Below, piece after piece: positions 1 through 9,566 of a stretch of 64,000 bases of DNA. The notes beneath the pieces were generated by a model that was not told the origin of the DNA, searched no databases, and saw nothing but the letters and a program-made list of their open reading frames with translations. The first letter of the stretch is position 1. Every line of letters starts with the position of its first letter. A program made the translations under genes and the position numbers. Origin of the DNA: JBKHXF01 sp046566145 (GTDB taxonomy: Bacteria; Actinomycetota; Nitriliruptoria; Nitriliruptorales; Nitriliruptoraceae); the NCBI GenBank assembly GCA_046566145.1, contig JBKHXF010000025.1, positions 1-64,000 on the forward strand, read 5' to 3'.

Positions 1-2538
1 GACCGCTACCCGATCGTCGAGATCATGGGGCAGACGCCGGAGATCCCCGAGGAGAACCAGTGGGCGCTCTTCCTCCGCAACCACGACGAGCTGACGCTCG
101 AGATGGTCACGGACGAGGAACGCGACTTCATGTACCGCGCGTACGCGCGCGACCCCACGATGCGCATCAACCTCGGCATCCGTCGTCGACTCGCGCCGCT
201 CTGCGGCAACGATCGCCGCGTGATCGAGCTGATGAACGGCTTGCTGTTCAGCCTGCCAGGCACGCCGGTCGTCTACTACGGCGACGAGATCGGGATGGGC
301 GACAACATCTACCTCGGCGACCGCAACGGCGTCCGCACGCCGATGCAGTGGTCGGCGGACCGCAACGCAGGGTTCAGCCGAGCGAACCCGCAGCGGCTGT
401 ACCTGCCGGTGATCATCGATCCCGAGTATCACGCCGAGGCGATCAACGTCGAGGCGCAGCAGAACAACCCGCGCTCGCTGCTGTGGTGGATGCGGCGGAT
501 GATCGCCCAGCGCCAGCGCACCCAGGTCTTCGGTCGGGGCGACATCCGCTTCCTCACCCCCGACAACCCCAAGGTGCTCGCCTTCGTCCGCACCCTCGAG
601 GCCGAGGAGGAGGGCGCGGACCCCGAGCGCGTGCTGGTCGTCGCGAACCTCTCGCGGCACGCCCAGGCCTGCGAGCTCGACCTGTCCGACCTCGCCGGGC
701 TCCACCTCGTGGAGCTGTTCGGCCGCTCCACGTTCCCGCCCGTCACCGACCAGCCGTACGTGCTCACGCTCGGCCCGCACCAGTTCCACTGGTTCGGCAT
801 CGAGCGGGAGCCGAGCCGGATGACCCTGTCGAAGATGCACGTCCCCGGCGCCGCCGGCGGCGTCGGCACGCCGCCGGCGCTGCCCAGCGTGACCGTGTCG
901 GGGGACTGGCGTGCGCTGCTGCGCGGACGCGGTGCGGAGCGGCTCGCGGCGGTCCTGCCCGACGTGCTGCGCCGGCAGCGGTGGTTCGGTGGCAAGGCGC
1001 GGACGCTGCGCTCGGTCCACCTCGTCGAGGCCATCGGGATCGCGCCGGCGGACGTCGAGGGCCCCGCCGACGTGCAGCTCGCCGTCGTGGAGGTCGAGTA
1101 CGTCGACGGCGAGCCCGAGACGTACCTGCTGCCGCTCGCGTTCCACGAGGGCCCCGCCGAGGAGGTCGGCGACGCGGCCCTCGCGAGCGTGGTCGGGCGC
1201 GGCGCGGGCGCCTCGGGGACGCTCGTGGACGCCCTGCACGACCCCGACGCGCAGCTGCTGCTGGCCCGCACCGTGCTCGCCGGCGACGAGCACGCCGCCG
1301 GCGCGGGGGTGCTCGTCGGTCGGCCGCGCCCCGGGGTCACCGACGACCCCGACGAGACCCTCACGGGCGTGCACCCCCACCGGCTGCTCGGGGAGCAGTC
1401 CAACACCTCGGTCGTGTACGGCGACCGCTACCTGCTGAAGCTCCTGCGACGGCTCGAGGCCGGCGAGTCACCCGACGTGGAGGTCGGGGGCTTCCTCGCC
1501 GAGCAGGCCGGTGTGGCGCACGTCCCGACGCTCGTCGGCACGCTCGACCGGGTCGACGAGCACGGCCGTGCCCGGACCGTCGCCGTGCTGCACCGCTGGG
1601 TCCCCAACGAGGGCGACCTGTGGGGCGTGACCCTCGACGAGCTCGAGCGGTTCGCCGAGCGCGTCCTCACCGACCCGCCGACGGGACGCCCGGCGCCCGG
1701 CCGCGCCCCCTCCGCGCTGGTCATGGCGGCACGCGAGCTGCCCGAGTCGGTCCACGAGTCGATCGGCTGGTACCTCGCCGCCGCCGAGCTGCTCGGCCAG
1801 CGCACCGCCGAGGTCCACGCGGCGCTCGCGAGCGGGACGGCGCCCGCCTTCGAGCCGCAGCCGTTCACCGCGCTGTGGCAGCGTTCGCTGTACCAGTCGA
1901 TCCGCAACGCGGTCCGCAAGGGGCTGCAGGCCGCTCGTCGCGGCGCACGCACCCTGGACGACCCCGACGCCGTCGCCGCGATCCGGGCGCTCTCCGAGCG
2001 CGAGGACGAGGTCCTGTCCCGGCTGCGCGCGCTGTCGGACATCCGCATGGAGGCGCTGCGGACCCGCACCCACGGGGACCTGCACCTCGGCCAGGTGCTG
2101 TGGACCGGACGCGACCACGTGCTCATCGACTTCGAGGGCGAACCCGCCCGGCCCCTGGGCGAGCGGCGCCTGAAGCGTTCCCCCCTGCGCGACGTGGCCG
2201 GGATGCTCCGGTCGTTCCAGTACGCGACCGCCTCGACCCTGGAGGACCAGCGCGAGCGCGGTGTCGTCGCCCACGGCAGCGAGGCCGAGGCGACGCTGGC
2301 CCGCTGGCTCGACTGGTGGCTGCGCTGGGTCGAGGCGGCCTTCCTGCACGGCTACCTGACCCACGCCGAGGGCCACGGCTTCCTCCCCGACGACCCGCTC
2401 CACACGGCGGTCCTGCTCGACGCGTTCCTGCTCGAGAAGGCCGTCTACGAGCTGGGCTACGAGCTCAACAACCGCCCCACGTGGGTGCACATCCCGCTCG
2501 CCGGGATCGCCGACGTCCTCGACCACGCCGGAGGCTGA
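1..2538 (+). CDS. treS-mak: Trehalose synthase-maltokinase fusion, 5' end outside window
   Basis: Frame is open from base 1, so the N-terminus lies upstream; 845 residues are visible. The first ~270 are the C-terminal half of a GH13 trehalose synthase (FLRNHDELTLEM near visible residue 22, then GTPVVYYGDEIGMGDN). From about residue 285 a maltokinase (Mak/Pep2) domain follows, with phosphotransferase motifs THGDLHLGQVLW (~690) and IDFEGEP (~710). TreS interconverts trehalose and maltose; Mak phosphorylates maltose to maltose-1-phosphate, the donor for GlgE. TreS-Mak fusions are known in actinobacteria. glgB starts 1 base after the stop, so the two are co-transcribed. A glgE gene would be expected upstream but cannot be seen. 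Confidence 0.95.
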   Translation, partial: DRYPIVEIMGQTPEIPEENQWALFLRNHDELTLEMVTDEERDFMYRAYARDPTMRINLGIRRRLAPLCGNDRRVIELMNGLLFSLPGTPVVYYGDEIGMGDNIYLGDRNGVRTPMQWSADRNAGFSRANPQRLYLPVIIDPEYHAEAINVEAQQNNPRSLLWWMRRMIAQRQRTQVFGRGDIRFLTPDNPKVLAFVRTLEAEEEGADPERVLVVANLSRHAQACELDLSDLAGLHLVELFGRSTFPPVTDQPYVLTLGPHQFHWFGIEREPSRMTLSKMHVPGAAGGVGTPPALPSVTVSGDWRALLRGRGAERLAAVLPDVLRRQRWFGGKARTLRSVHLVEAIGIAPADVEGPADVQLAVVEVEYVDGEPETYLLPLAFHEGPAEEVGDAALASVVGRGAGASGTLVDALHDPDAQLLLARTVLAGDEHAAGAGVLVGRPRPGVTDDPDETLTGVHPHRLLGEQSNTSVVYGDRYLLKLLRRLEAGESPDVEVGGFLAEQAGVAHVPTLVGTLDRVDEHGRARTVAVLHRWVPNEGDLWGVTLDELERFAERVLTDPPTGRPAPGRAPSALVMAARELPESVHESIGWYLAAAELLGQRTAEVHAALASGTAPAFEPQPFTALWQRSLYQSIRNAVRKGLQAARRGARTLDDPDAVAAIRALSEREDEVLSRLRALSDIRMEALRTRTHGDLHLGQVLWTGRDHVLIDFEGEPARPLGERRLKRSPLRDVAGMLRSFQYATASTLEDQRERGVVAHGSEAEATLARWLDWWLRWVEAAFLHGYLTHAEGHGFLPDDPLHTAVLLDAFLLEKAVYELGYELNNRPTWVHIPLAGIADVLDHAGG

Positions 2539-2539
2539 C

Positions 2540-4462
2540 GTGCCGACCAACGAGCCGACCCCGCAGGTCCCGTCGCTGTTCAGCGAGGACGACCTGTACC
2601 TGTTCAACGAGGGCTCCCACCTGCGCCTGTGGGAGCACATGGGTGCCCACCTCCGAGAGGTCGACGGGGCCGCCGGCGTCCAGTTCGCCGTCTGGGCCCC
2701 CAACGCGCGCGCCGTGTCGGTCGTCGGCGACGTGAACGGGTGGACCGCCGGCGCGGACGGCTTCGTCCTGACGCCGCGCGGGTCGTCGGGCATCTGGGAG
2801 GGGTTCGTCCCGGGCATGGGCCACGGCGACGCGTACAAGTTCCACGTCGTCGGCCCGGACGGCAGGGGGGTGGACAAGGCCGACCCGTACGCCGTGCACA
2901 CCGAGACCCCGCCCCACACCGCCTCCAAGGTGTGGGACCCGAGCTACGACTGGGGCGACGACGCGTGGATGGCGAGCCGTGGCGAGCGCCAGGGCCTCGA
3001 CGCCCCCATCGCCATCTACGAGCTGCACCTCGGCTCGTGGCGGAAGGGCGAGGGCGGGCGTCCGCTGACGTACCGCGAGCTGGCCGAGCCGCTCGTCGAG
3101 CACGTCACCGAGCTCGGGTTCACGCACGTCGAGCTCCTGCCCATCACCGAGCACCCGTTCGCCGGCTCCTGGGGCTACCAGACCACCGGGTTCTTCGCGC
3201 CCACGTCCCGGTTCGGCACCCCCCAGGACTGCAAGGCCCTGATCGACGCGCTCCACGCCGCCGGCATCGGCGTGATCCTCGACTGGGTGCCGAGCCACTT
3301 CCCGACCGACGAGTGGGCGCTGGGGCTCTTCGACGGCACCCACCTGTACGAGCACGCCGACCCGAAGCAGGGCTTCCACCCGGACTGGTCGAGCTTCATC
3401 TTCAACTACGGCCGCGACGAGGTGCGCAGCTTCCTGCTGTCGAGCGCGATGTACTGGCTCGAGGAGTTCCACGTGGACGCCATCCGGGTCGACGCGGTCG
3501 CCTCGATGCTCTACCTCGACTACTCGCGCGAGGAGGGGGAGTGGGTCCCCAACCGCTACGGCGGCAACGAGAACCTGGAGGCCATCGAGTTCCTGCGGCG
3601 CCTCAACACCGAGGTCTTCGCCGCGTTCCCCGACGCGCAGACCTTCGCCGAGGAGTCCACGGCCTGGCCCAGCGTGTCGCGCCCGACCTACGTCGGTGGG
3701 CTCGGCTTCGGGTTCAAGTGGGACATGGGGTGGATGCACGACACGCTGCAGGTGTTCCAGCGCGACCCGGTCCACCGCAAGTACCACCACGACCAGCTGA
3801 CGTTCCGCTCCGTGTACGCGTTCGCGGAGAACTACTGCCTGCCGCTGTCGCACGACGAGGTCGTGCACGGCAAGGGGTCGATGGCCGAGAAGATGCCGGG
3901 CGACGACTGGCAGCGCTTCGCGAACCTGCGCACGCTGTACGCCTACATGTTCACCGCGCCGGGCAAGAAGCTGCTGTTCATGGGCTGCGAGTTCGGTCAG
4001 TGGCGCGAGTGGTCCCACGACCGCGAGCTCGACTGGCACCTGCTCGAGGAGGCCCACTGGCACGGTGACCTGCAGCGCTGCGTCGGGGACCTCGCCCGGC
4101 TGTACCGCGAGGTCCCGGCGCTGCACGAGCGGGACTGCGACCCGGCCGGGTTCGCGTGGATCGACTGCACCGACTGGGAGCAGTCGGTCGTGGCCTACCG
4201 CCGGCGCGCCGCGGACGGGTCTGAGGTGGTGGTCGTGCTGAACCTCACCCCGGTCCCGCGCGAGCCGTACCGGATCGGTGTCCCGAGTGGCGGCCGCTGG
4301 GAGGAGGTCTTCAACTCGGACGCCGAGGTGTACGGCGGGTCGGGCGTGGGCAACCTCGGCGCCGTCGAGGCGGAACAGGCACCGACGCACGGCCTCGAGC
4401 ACTCGCTGCTGCTGCGCCTGCCGCCGCTCGCCGCCCTCGTGCTGCGGCCGGCGGACGACTGA
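2540..4462 (+). CDS. glgB: 1,4-alpha-glucan branching enzyme (GH13)
   Basis: 640 residues, GTG start right after the treS-mak stop. An N-terminal CBM48-like module (FAVWAPNARAVSVVGDVNGW near 45) precedes the GH13 barrel. Conserved regions are visible: DWVPSHF (~250), the nucleophile region DAIRVDAVASMLY (~315), AEEST with the acid/base Glu (~371) and LSHDEVVHGKGS (~436). It creates alpha-1,6 branches in cytoplasmic alpha-glucan. The neighbouring TreS-Mak implies it acts on glucan built from maltose-1-phosphate by the GlgE route. It is shorter than E. coli GlgB because the extra N-terminal module is absent, as in many short-form GlgBs. It converges on ilvE with a 21-bp gap. Confidence 0.97.
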   Translation: MPTNEPTPQVPSLFSEDDLYLFNEGSHLRLWEHMGAHLREVDGAAGVQFAVWAPNARAVSVVGDVNGWTAGADGFVLTPRGSSGIWEGFVPGMGHGDAYKFHVVGPDGRGVDKADPYAVHTETPPHTASKVWDPSYDWGDDAWMASRGERQGLDAPIAIYELHLGSWRKGEGGRPLTYRELAEPLVEHVTELGFTHVELLPITEHPFAGSWGYQTTGFFAPTSRFGTPQDCKALIDALHAAGIGVILDWVPSHFPTDEWALGLFDGTHLYEHADPKQGFHPDWSSFIFNYGRDEVRSFLLSSAMYWLEEFHVDAIRVDAVASMLYLDYSREEGEWVPNRYGGNENLEAIEFLRRLNTEVFAAFPDAQTFAEESTAWPSVSRPTYVGGLGFGFKWDMGWMHDTLQVFQRDPVHRKYHHDQLTFRSVYAFAENYCLPLSHDEVVHGKGSMAEKMPGDDWQRFANLRTLYAYMFTAPGKKLLFMGCEFGQWREWSHDRELDWHLLEEAHWHGDLQRCVGDLARLYREVPALHERDCDPAGFAWIDCTDWEQSVVAYRRRAADGSEVVVVLNLTPVPREPYRIGVPSGGRWEEVFNSDAEVYGGSGVGNLGAVEAEQAPTHGLEHSLLLRLPPLAALVLRPADD

Positions 4463-4483
4463 GCACGGCGCGGGCGTCGATGC

Positions 4484-5527
4484 TCAGGGCTTGACGACCT
4501 CGAGCCAGCCGTGCGCGTCGTCGGCGGTGCCCGCGTGGACGTCGGTCAGGGCCTGGCGAAGCCGCAGGGTGTTGGGGCCGACCTCGCCGCCGTGGACGGC
4601 GTGCTCCGTGCCGTCGACGACCAGCGTCCCGACGCCCGCGAGGACCGCGGCGGTGCCGGAGAGCGCCGCCTCGCCACCGCGCGCGCCCCACTCGAGCACC
4701 TCCTCGATCGAGAGGTGCTCGCGCTCGTCCACCTCGTAGCCGAGGTCGCGGGCGAGGGTGAGGATGGAGTCGCGGGTGACGCCGTGCAGGAACGACGAGT
4801 CGAGCGCCCTGGTGACCACGCGGTCGTCGTCGAGGAGCAGGAAGTTGGCGGCACCGGTCTCCTGCACGTCCCCGCCGGGGGCGAACAGGACCTGGTCGAC
4901 GCCGAGCTCACGCTTCGCGCGCAGCGTCGGCCCGAGGGCCATCACGTAGTTGGCGCCGGACTTGGCCTCACCGAACTGCGGGGTCGTGCGGGGCAGCACC
5001 GTCTCGACCAGCAGCTTCAGCGGGCGCACGCCGCCGGCGAAGTAGTCGCCGACGGGGGAGTTCATCACGATGAGGGTGGCCGTGGCCGACGGGGCCGCGG
5101 CGGCCCCGATGTTCGGCTCGGTCCCGAACAGCAGCGGGCGGACGTACAGCGACCCGGGCTGGTCGGGGACCTCGTCGAGGTTGGCCCGCACCGTGTCGAC
5201 GATCATCCCGTGCAGCAGCTCGGTGTCGGGGACCGGCAGGTGCAGCAGCTCGGCGGTGCGCTGCATCCGGACCACGTGCCGGTCGGGGCGGAACAGGCGC
5301 ACCGCCCCGTCGGCGGCCTTGTGGGCCTTCAGCCCCTCGAAGCAGGTCGAGCCGTAGTGCAGGACGTGGGCGGCCGGGTGCATCGGCAGCGGCTGCAGTG
5401 GCCCGAGCTCGGGGCGCGACCACGCGCCGTCGGCCCACGTGGCGACGGCCGCCGTGGCGGCGAACTGGGTCCCGAACGCGGTGGTGGTCTTGCCGGTGCC
5501 CTGGGGCGTGGTCTCGGACGTGCTCAC
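4484..5527 (-). CDS. ilvE: Branched-chain amino acid aminotransferase
   Basis: PLP fold-type IV aminotransferase catalysing the last step of Val/Leu/Ile synthesis (2-oxo acid plus glutamate). Family landmarks are HYGSTCFEGLKA, YVRPLLFG, the PLP-lysine segment EAKSGANYVMAL and GAANFLLLDDD. I place the start at GTG 5527 (347 aa), which has AGGGAG upstream; a GTG 12 codons earlier at 5563 lacks a comparable site. A TAGGCT element lies about 45 bp upstream. The gene is separate from ilvBN at 47 kb and sits alone between two alpha-glucan genes. Confidence 0.95.
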   Translation of the reverse strand: MSTSETTPQGTGKTTTAFGTQFAATAAVATWADGAWSRPELGPLQPLPMHPAAHVLHYGSTCFEGLKAHKAADGAVRLFRPDRHVVRMQRTAELLHLPVPDTELLHGMIVDTVRANLDEVPDQPGSLYVRPLLFGTEPNIGAAAAPSATATLIVMNSPVGDYFAGGVRPLKLLVETVLPRTTPQFGEAKSGANYVMALGPTLRAKRELGVDQVLFAPGGDVQETGAANFLLLDDDRVVTRALDSSFLHGVTRDSILTLARDLGYEVDEREHLSIEEVLEWGARGGEAALSGTAAVLAGVGTLVVDGTEHAVHGGEVGPNTLRLRQALTDVHAGTADDAHGWLEVVKP

Positions 5528-5571
5528 GGCTGCTCCCTGACGCCTCGTCGGCGGACTCGTCACTGTCCGCG

Positions 5572-5577
5572 AGCCTA
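5572..5577 (-). promoter_or_regulatory. Candidate -10 element (TAGGCT) for ilvE
   Basis: TAGGCT on the minus strand, about 45 bases before the chosen ilvE start. It belongs to the TANNNT set that recurs upstream of operons in this window. No -35 was convincing. Confidence 0.45.
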
Positions 5578-5600
5578 CGTCGTCGACGGGGTCGGCCGCC

Positions 5601-5606
5601 TACCCT
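5601..5606 (+). promoter_or_regulatory. Candidate -10 element (TACCCT) for the GH57 gene
   Basis: TACCCT on the plus strand in the divergent ilvE/GH57 gap, about 107 bases before the TTG start. It fits the recurring TANNNT form but is further from its gene than most. Confidence 0.3.
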
Positions 5607-5686
5607 GCGCGGGCCCACGTCGCGCCAGCGCGCGCGGCCGCCCGTCCGTCCCCAGCCGTCGACCACCGTGCGCCGGTCCGGTCGAC

Positions 5687-5712
5687 CCCAGGAGCCGAGC
5701 CCAGGAGCCGAG
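5687..5712 (+). repeat. Tandem 13-bp duplication containing the ribosome binding site
   Basis: CCCAGGAGCCGAG occurs twice head to tail (5687-5699 and 5700-5712) directly before the TTG start of the GH57 gene, giving two AGGAG sites. The 3' copy is correctly spaced for TTG 5713. Confidence 0.8.
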
Positions 5713-8163
5713 TTGGAACGCGCCGTCTGCGTCCACGGCCACTTCTACCAGCCGCCCCGGGAGCACCCGTGGCTCGAGCAGGTGGAGCAGCAGGACTCGG
5801 CGTACCCGTTCCACGACTGGAACGAGCGCATCACAGCGGAGTGCTACGGGCCCAACACCCACGCGCGCATCCTCGACGCCGCCGGGCGGATCCGCGCCAT
5901 CAGCGACAACTACTCGCGGATGAGCTTCAACGTCGGCCCGACCCTGCTCGCGTGGATGGAGGAGGCCGCGCCGGCGGTGCACGACGCGATCGTCGCCGCC
6001 GACGCCGCCAGCGCCGCCCGCTTCGGTGGCCACGGGTCGGCCATGGCCCAGGTCTACAACCACGTCATCATGCCGCTGGCGAGCCAGCGGGACCGGGTCA
6101 CCCAGGTGGTCTGGGGCATCGCCGACTTCGAGCACCGCTTCGGCCGGGCGCCCGAGGGCATGTGGCTCGCCGAGTGTGCCGCGGACGTCCCGACGCTCGA
6201 GGTCCTCGCGGCGCACGGGATCCGCTTCACCGTGCTGTCGCCGTACCAGGCGGCCGAGGTCCGTGAGGGGCCCGACGGGGAGTGGGTCGACGTCTCCGGC
6301 GGCCGGGTCGATGCGACGCGCCCCTACCGGGTCGCGCTCCCCTCGGGCGCCGAGATCGCGGTGTTCTTCTACGACGGGCCCATCTCGCGCGGGGTCGCCT
6401 TCGAGGGCCTGCTCGACTCGGGCGACCGGTTCGCCGCCCGTGTGCTCGACGGCTTCACCGACCGCGCCGGCCCCCAGCTCGCCCACATCGCGACCGACGG
6501 GGAGTCGTACGGGCACCACCACCGTCACGGCGAGATGGCGCTCGCCGCAGCCCTGCACGCGCTCGAGGACCGCGACGACGTGGTGCTCACGAACTACCCC
6601 CAGTTCCTCGCGGCGCACCCACCGACGGCCGAGGCCCGCATCGTCGAGCCGAGCTCGTGGTCGTGCGCCCACGGGGTGGAGCGGTGGCGCAGCGACTGCG
6701 GCTGCGGCGGCGAGAACGGCACCTCGCAGGCCTGGCGGGCGCCGTTGCGGCAGGGCCTCGACGAGCTCGCCGAGGCGCTGGCCGTCATCTACGAGCGCGA
6801 GGCCGTCGTGCTGCTCGCGGACCCGTGGGGCGCCCGTGACGCGTACGTCGAGGTCGTGCTCGACCGTTCGCGCGCCGACGCGTTCCTCACCGAGCACGCG
6901 GCGCGACCGCTGGACGAGGAGGACCGCCGGCGCGCCCTGCGGCTGCTCGAGCTGCAGCGCCACAGCCTGCTGATGTTCACCTCGTGCGGCTGGTTCTTCG
7001 ACGAGCTGTCCCGGATCGAGACCACCCAGGTCCTGCGCTACGCCGCGCGGGCCATCCAGCTCGCCACACAGGTCGCTGACGACGCCGACGGGCTCGAGGC
7101 GGCGCTCGTCGCCCGCCTCGCCGAGGCCCCGAGCAACGTCCCCCGCTTCCGGGACGGCGCCACCATCTGGGAGCAGCTGATCCGCCCGCAGGTCGTGGGG
7201 CTGGAGCAGGTCGCGGCGCACGTCGCGATCGCGGGGCTCTTCAGCCCGGCCGAGCAGCGCCTCGGTCGCTACCGCGTCGAGCGCCGCGACCATCGCGTCG
7301 CCACCGCCGGGCGTGCCCGGCTCGCGACGGGACGCGCCGACATCACGGCGACGGCCACCAGCTCGACCCGGTCGTTCGAGTACGGGGTCCTCCACCTCGG
7401 CGACCACAACGTCACCTGCGGCATCCGGCCGCTCGGTGACGACGACGCCTTCCTCACGACCCGGGTCGAGCTCGACCGCCACTTCGACACCGCCGACTTC
7501 CCCACGCTGGTGCGGACCATCGACGACCACTTCGACCGGCGGACCCACTCGCTCGGCTCGCTGTTCGCCGACGAGCGCCGGCGGATCCTCGACACCATCG
7601 TCGCCGGCACGGTCGAGGAGACCGAGGCCACGTACCGCAACACGTTCCGCAGCCGGGCCCCGCTGATGCGCTACCTGGCGGACCTGCAGGTGCCGCTGCC
7701 GGCGCCGCTGCTGGGCGCCGCCCAGGTGGTCATCAACGCCGACCTGCGCCGCGAGCTCGCCTCCGCCTCGGTGGAGCCCGACGTCGTCGACGACCTCGTC
7801 GGCGAGGCCACGAGGTTCGGGGTCGCGCTGGACGGCGAGGGGCTCGCCCACACGCTCAGCGCGACGGTCGCGAGGACGGCGGAGCGCATCGCGACGGTCG
7901 CCGACGACGCCGCCGTGTTCGCGGTGTTCGGCGAGGCCGAGGAGGAGCTCACCGAGCGTCTCACCGCCATCGTCGAGGTCGCGGGCTCGCTGCCGTTCGA
8001 GGTGGACCTCGCCGCGGCCCAGGACGTGCTGTGGCGCGTCCTGCGCGACCACCACGCGGGCCTCGTGGCCCGGGCCGCCGCAGGTGACGACGCGGCCGTG
8101 CGGTGGCGCGACGAGCTCGAGGGCCTCGCGACCGCCCTCGGGGTGGTCGTCCCCACCGGCTGA
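5713..8163 (+). CDS. GH57-fold protein with DUF3536, probable alpha-glucan-active enzyme
   Basis: 816 residues from TTG 5713, supported by AGGAG 5-9 bases upstream and by the conserved N-terminus beginning there (AVCVHGHFYQPPRE). HGHFYQPP is the GH57 region-1 histidine motif. Further GH57-like signals are MWLAECAADVPTLE (~155) and DGESYGHHH (~260). The C-terminal half matches the long DUF3536 architecture, whose substrate is not established. Its place between glgB and a GT4 synthase suggests a role in alpha-glucan processing. It is convergent with the GT4 gene, with only 3 bp between stops. Substrate assignment is inference. Confidence 0.85.
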   Translation: MERAVCVHGHFYQPPREHPWLEQVEQQDSAYPFHDWNERITAECYGPNTHARILDAAGRIRAISDNYSRMSFNVGPTLLAWMEEAAPAVHDAIVAADAASAARFGGHGSAMAQVYNHVIMPLASQRDRVTQVVWGIADFEHRFGRAPEGMWLAECAADVPTLEVLAAHGIRFTVLSPYQAAEVREGPDGEWVDVSGGRVDATRPYRVALPSGAEIAVFFYDGPISRGVAFEGLLDSGDRFAARVLDGFTDRAGPQLAHIATDGESYGHHHRHGEMALAAALHALEDRDDVVLTNYPQFLAAHPPTAEARIVEPSSWSCAHGVERWRSDCGCGGENGTSQAWRAPLRQGLDELAEALAVIYEREAVVLLADPWGARDAYVEVVLDRSRADAFLTEHAARPLDEEDRRRALRLLELQRHSLLMFTSCGWFFDELSRIETTQVLRYAARAIQLATQVADDADGLEAALVARLAEAPSNVPRFRDGATIWEQLIRPQVVGLEQVAAHVAIAGLFSPAEQRLGRYRVERRDHRVATAGRARLATGRADITATATSSTRSFEYGVLHLGDHNVTCGIRPLGDDDAFLTTRVELDRHFDTADFPTLVRTIDDHFDRRTHSLGSLFADERRRILDTIVAGTVEETEATYRNTFRSRAPLMRYLADLQVPLPAPLLGAAQVVINADLRRELASASVEPDVVDDLVGEATRFGVALDGEGLAHTLSATVARTAERIATVADDAAVFAVFGEAEEELTERLTAIVEVAGSLPFEVDLAAAQDVLWRVLRDHHAGLVARAAAGDDAAVRWRDELEGLATALGVVVPTG

Positions 8164-8166
8164 GCG

Positions 8167-9441
8167 TCAGCCCGCCGCCTCGCCCAGCTCGAGGATCGGG
8201 GCCTCGTGCAGGAGGGCCCGCAGCGGCGGGCGCTGCTCCTCGACCCCGTGCAGCGCGGCCTCCTCCTCGATGGCGCGCTCGTACACGTCGACGGTGGCCT
8301 CCGCGACGCGGCCCCAGTCGTAGCGCCGGCGGATCCGCCGGCGGCCGTTGGCGACCAGCCGCTCGGCCAGCGCGTCGTCGGTCAGCACCTCGACGAGTCG
8401 CTCGGCGAGCTCCACGTCGTCCTGCGGGGTGAAGCGCAGGCCGTGCCCGTCCGCGACGATCTCCCGCAGCCCACCGGTGTCCCCGGCGACGACGGGCGTG
8501 CCGCACGCCATCGCCTCGACGGCGACGAGGCCGAACGGTTCGTAGATCGACGGAGCGACGGCGACGTCCGCGGCGGCGTAGTGCAGGCGCAGCTCGTGGT
8601 CCTCGAGGAAGCCGGTGAAGCGGACGTGGCGCTGCAGCCTGAGCTCCCGCACCTGCCTGCGCAGCTCCTCGGAGTAGGTGCCGATGCCCGCGATGAGGAA
8701 CTTCGTCGGACCGACGGCCTCCCGGACACGCTCCAGCGCCTGCAGGACGGTCTGCACGCCCTTCTCGTACTCGAGACGGCCGGCGAAGAGCACCAGCTTG
8801 GTGCGCGGGCCGACGAGCTCGGAGCGGAACGCCGCGACCTCCTCCTCGGGCAGCTCGAAGTCGCGCACCGCCACCGCGTTGGGCACGACGTCGGTCTTGT
8901 CCTCGGGCAGCAGGAAGATGTCGGTCACCTGCCGACGCATGTACTCGGAGCAGGCGATGACCCGGCGGGCCTCGTAGGTCAGCCACCACTCGACCTGGTG
9001 GATCAGCTTGTTCATCGGGCCCGGCAGCCACCCCTGGTGCCGGCCGTACTCGGTGGCGTGGATGGTCGCGACCACCGGCAGGTCCCACGTCTCCTTGATG
9101 CCGGCGGCGGCGTAGGCGACCAGCCAGTCGTGGGCGTGGACGACGTCGATGTCGTGCTCGCGCACGATGCGGGCCGCGGCGGCCTGGACGCGGTTGTTGA
9201 ACGCCAGCACCCACGGGATGAGGTCGGTGAACGGGATGACGGGCGGCGCCTCGCCCACCCGCACGACGTGCACCCCCTCGAGCCACTCCTCCGCCGGCGC
9301 GGGGGAGTCGGGGTGGTCGCGGGTGATGACGTGGACCTCGTGGCCCTGGGCCGCGAGCGTGCGCGACAGGGCCGCGACATGGCGGCCGAGCCCGCCGACG
9401 ACGCGCGGCGGGTACTCCCAGGACAGCATGAGGATGCGCAT
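8167..9441 (-). CDS. GT4 glycosyltransferase, probable alpha-1,4-glucosyltransferase (Rv3032-like)
   Basis: 424 residues. The N-terminus MRILMLSWEYPPRVVGGLGR is typical of GlgA/GT4 enzymes. The donor-binding half has the EX7E segment PSIYEPFGLVAVEAMACGTP near 300, and FAGRLEYEKGV marks the second Rossmann fold. It would build alpha-1,4-glucan from an activated glucose. Together with the GH57/DUF1957 gene (13269-14945) and methyltransferase (14942-15730), it forms the trio found next to etfBA in mycobacteria, where the GT4 member contributes to methylglucose lipopolysaccharide and glycogen. A second GT4 synthase lies at 36.6 kb beside glgC, so the two may have separate products. Confidence 0.9.
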   Translation of the reverse strand: MRILMLSWEYPPRVVGGLGRHVAALSRTLAAQGHEVHVITRDHPDSPAPAEEWLEGVHVVRVGEAPPVIPFTDLIPWVLAFNNRVQAAAARIVREHDIDVVHAHDWLVAYAAAGIKETWDLPVVATIHATEYGRHQGWLPGPMNKLIHQVEWWLTYEARRVIACSEYMRRQVTDIFLLPEDKTDVVPNAVAVRDFELPEEEVAAFRSELVGPRTKLVLFAGRLEYEKGVQTVLQALERVREAVGPTKFLIAGIGTYSEELRRQVRELRLQRHVRFTGFLEDHELRLHYAAADVAVAPSIYEPFGLVAVEAMACGTPVVAGDTGGLREIVADGHGLRFTPQDDVELAERLVEVLTDDALAERLVANGRRRIRRRYDWGRVAEATVDVYERAIEEEAALHGVEEQRPPLRALLHEAPILELGEAAG

Positions 9442-9525
9442 GACCGGAGCCTGTCAGGTGGTCGCATCGGGTCGCAAGGTGGCCGGCGGGCCGCGCGCGT
9501 CTCGGGCCGCCCCGCCCCGGGGCCG

Positions 9526-9531
9526 TAGACT
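9526..9531 (+). promoter_or_regulatory. Candidate -10 element (TAGACT)
   Basis: TAGACT lies 35 bases before the GTG of the small membrane protein gene at 9567, in a GC-rich gap with few other A/T bases. It is a member of the recurring TANNNT set. Confidence 0.45.
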
Positions 9532-9566
9532 CCGCGGTCGCACCGGAAACCGGGTGAGGAGGCGGG

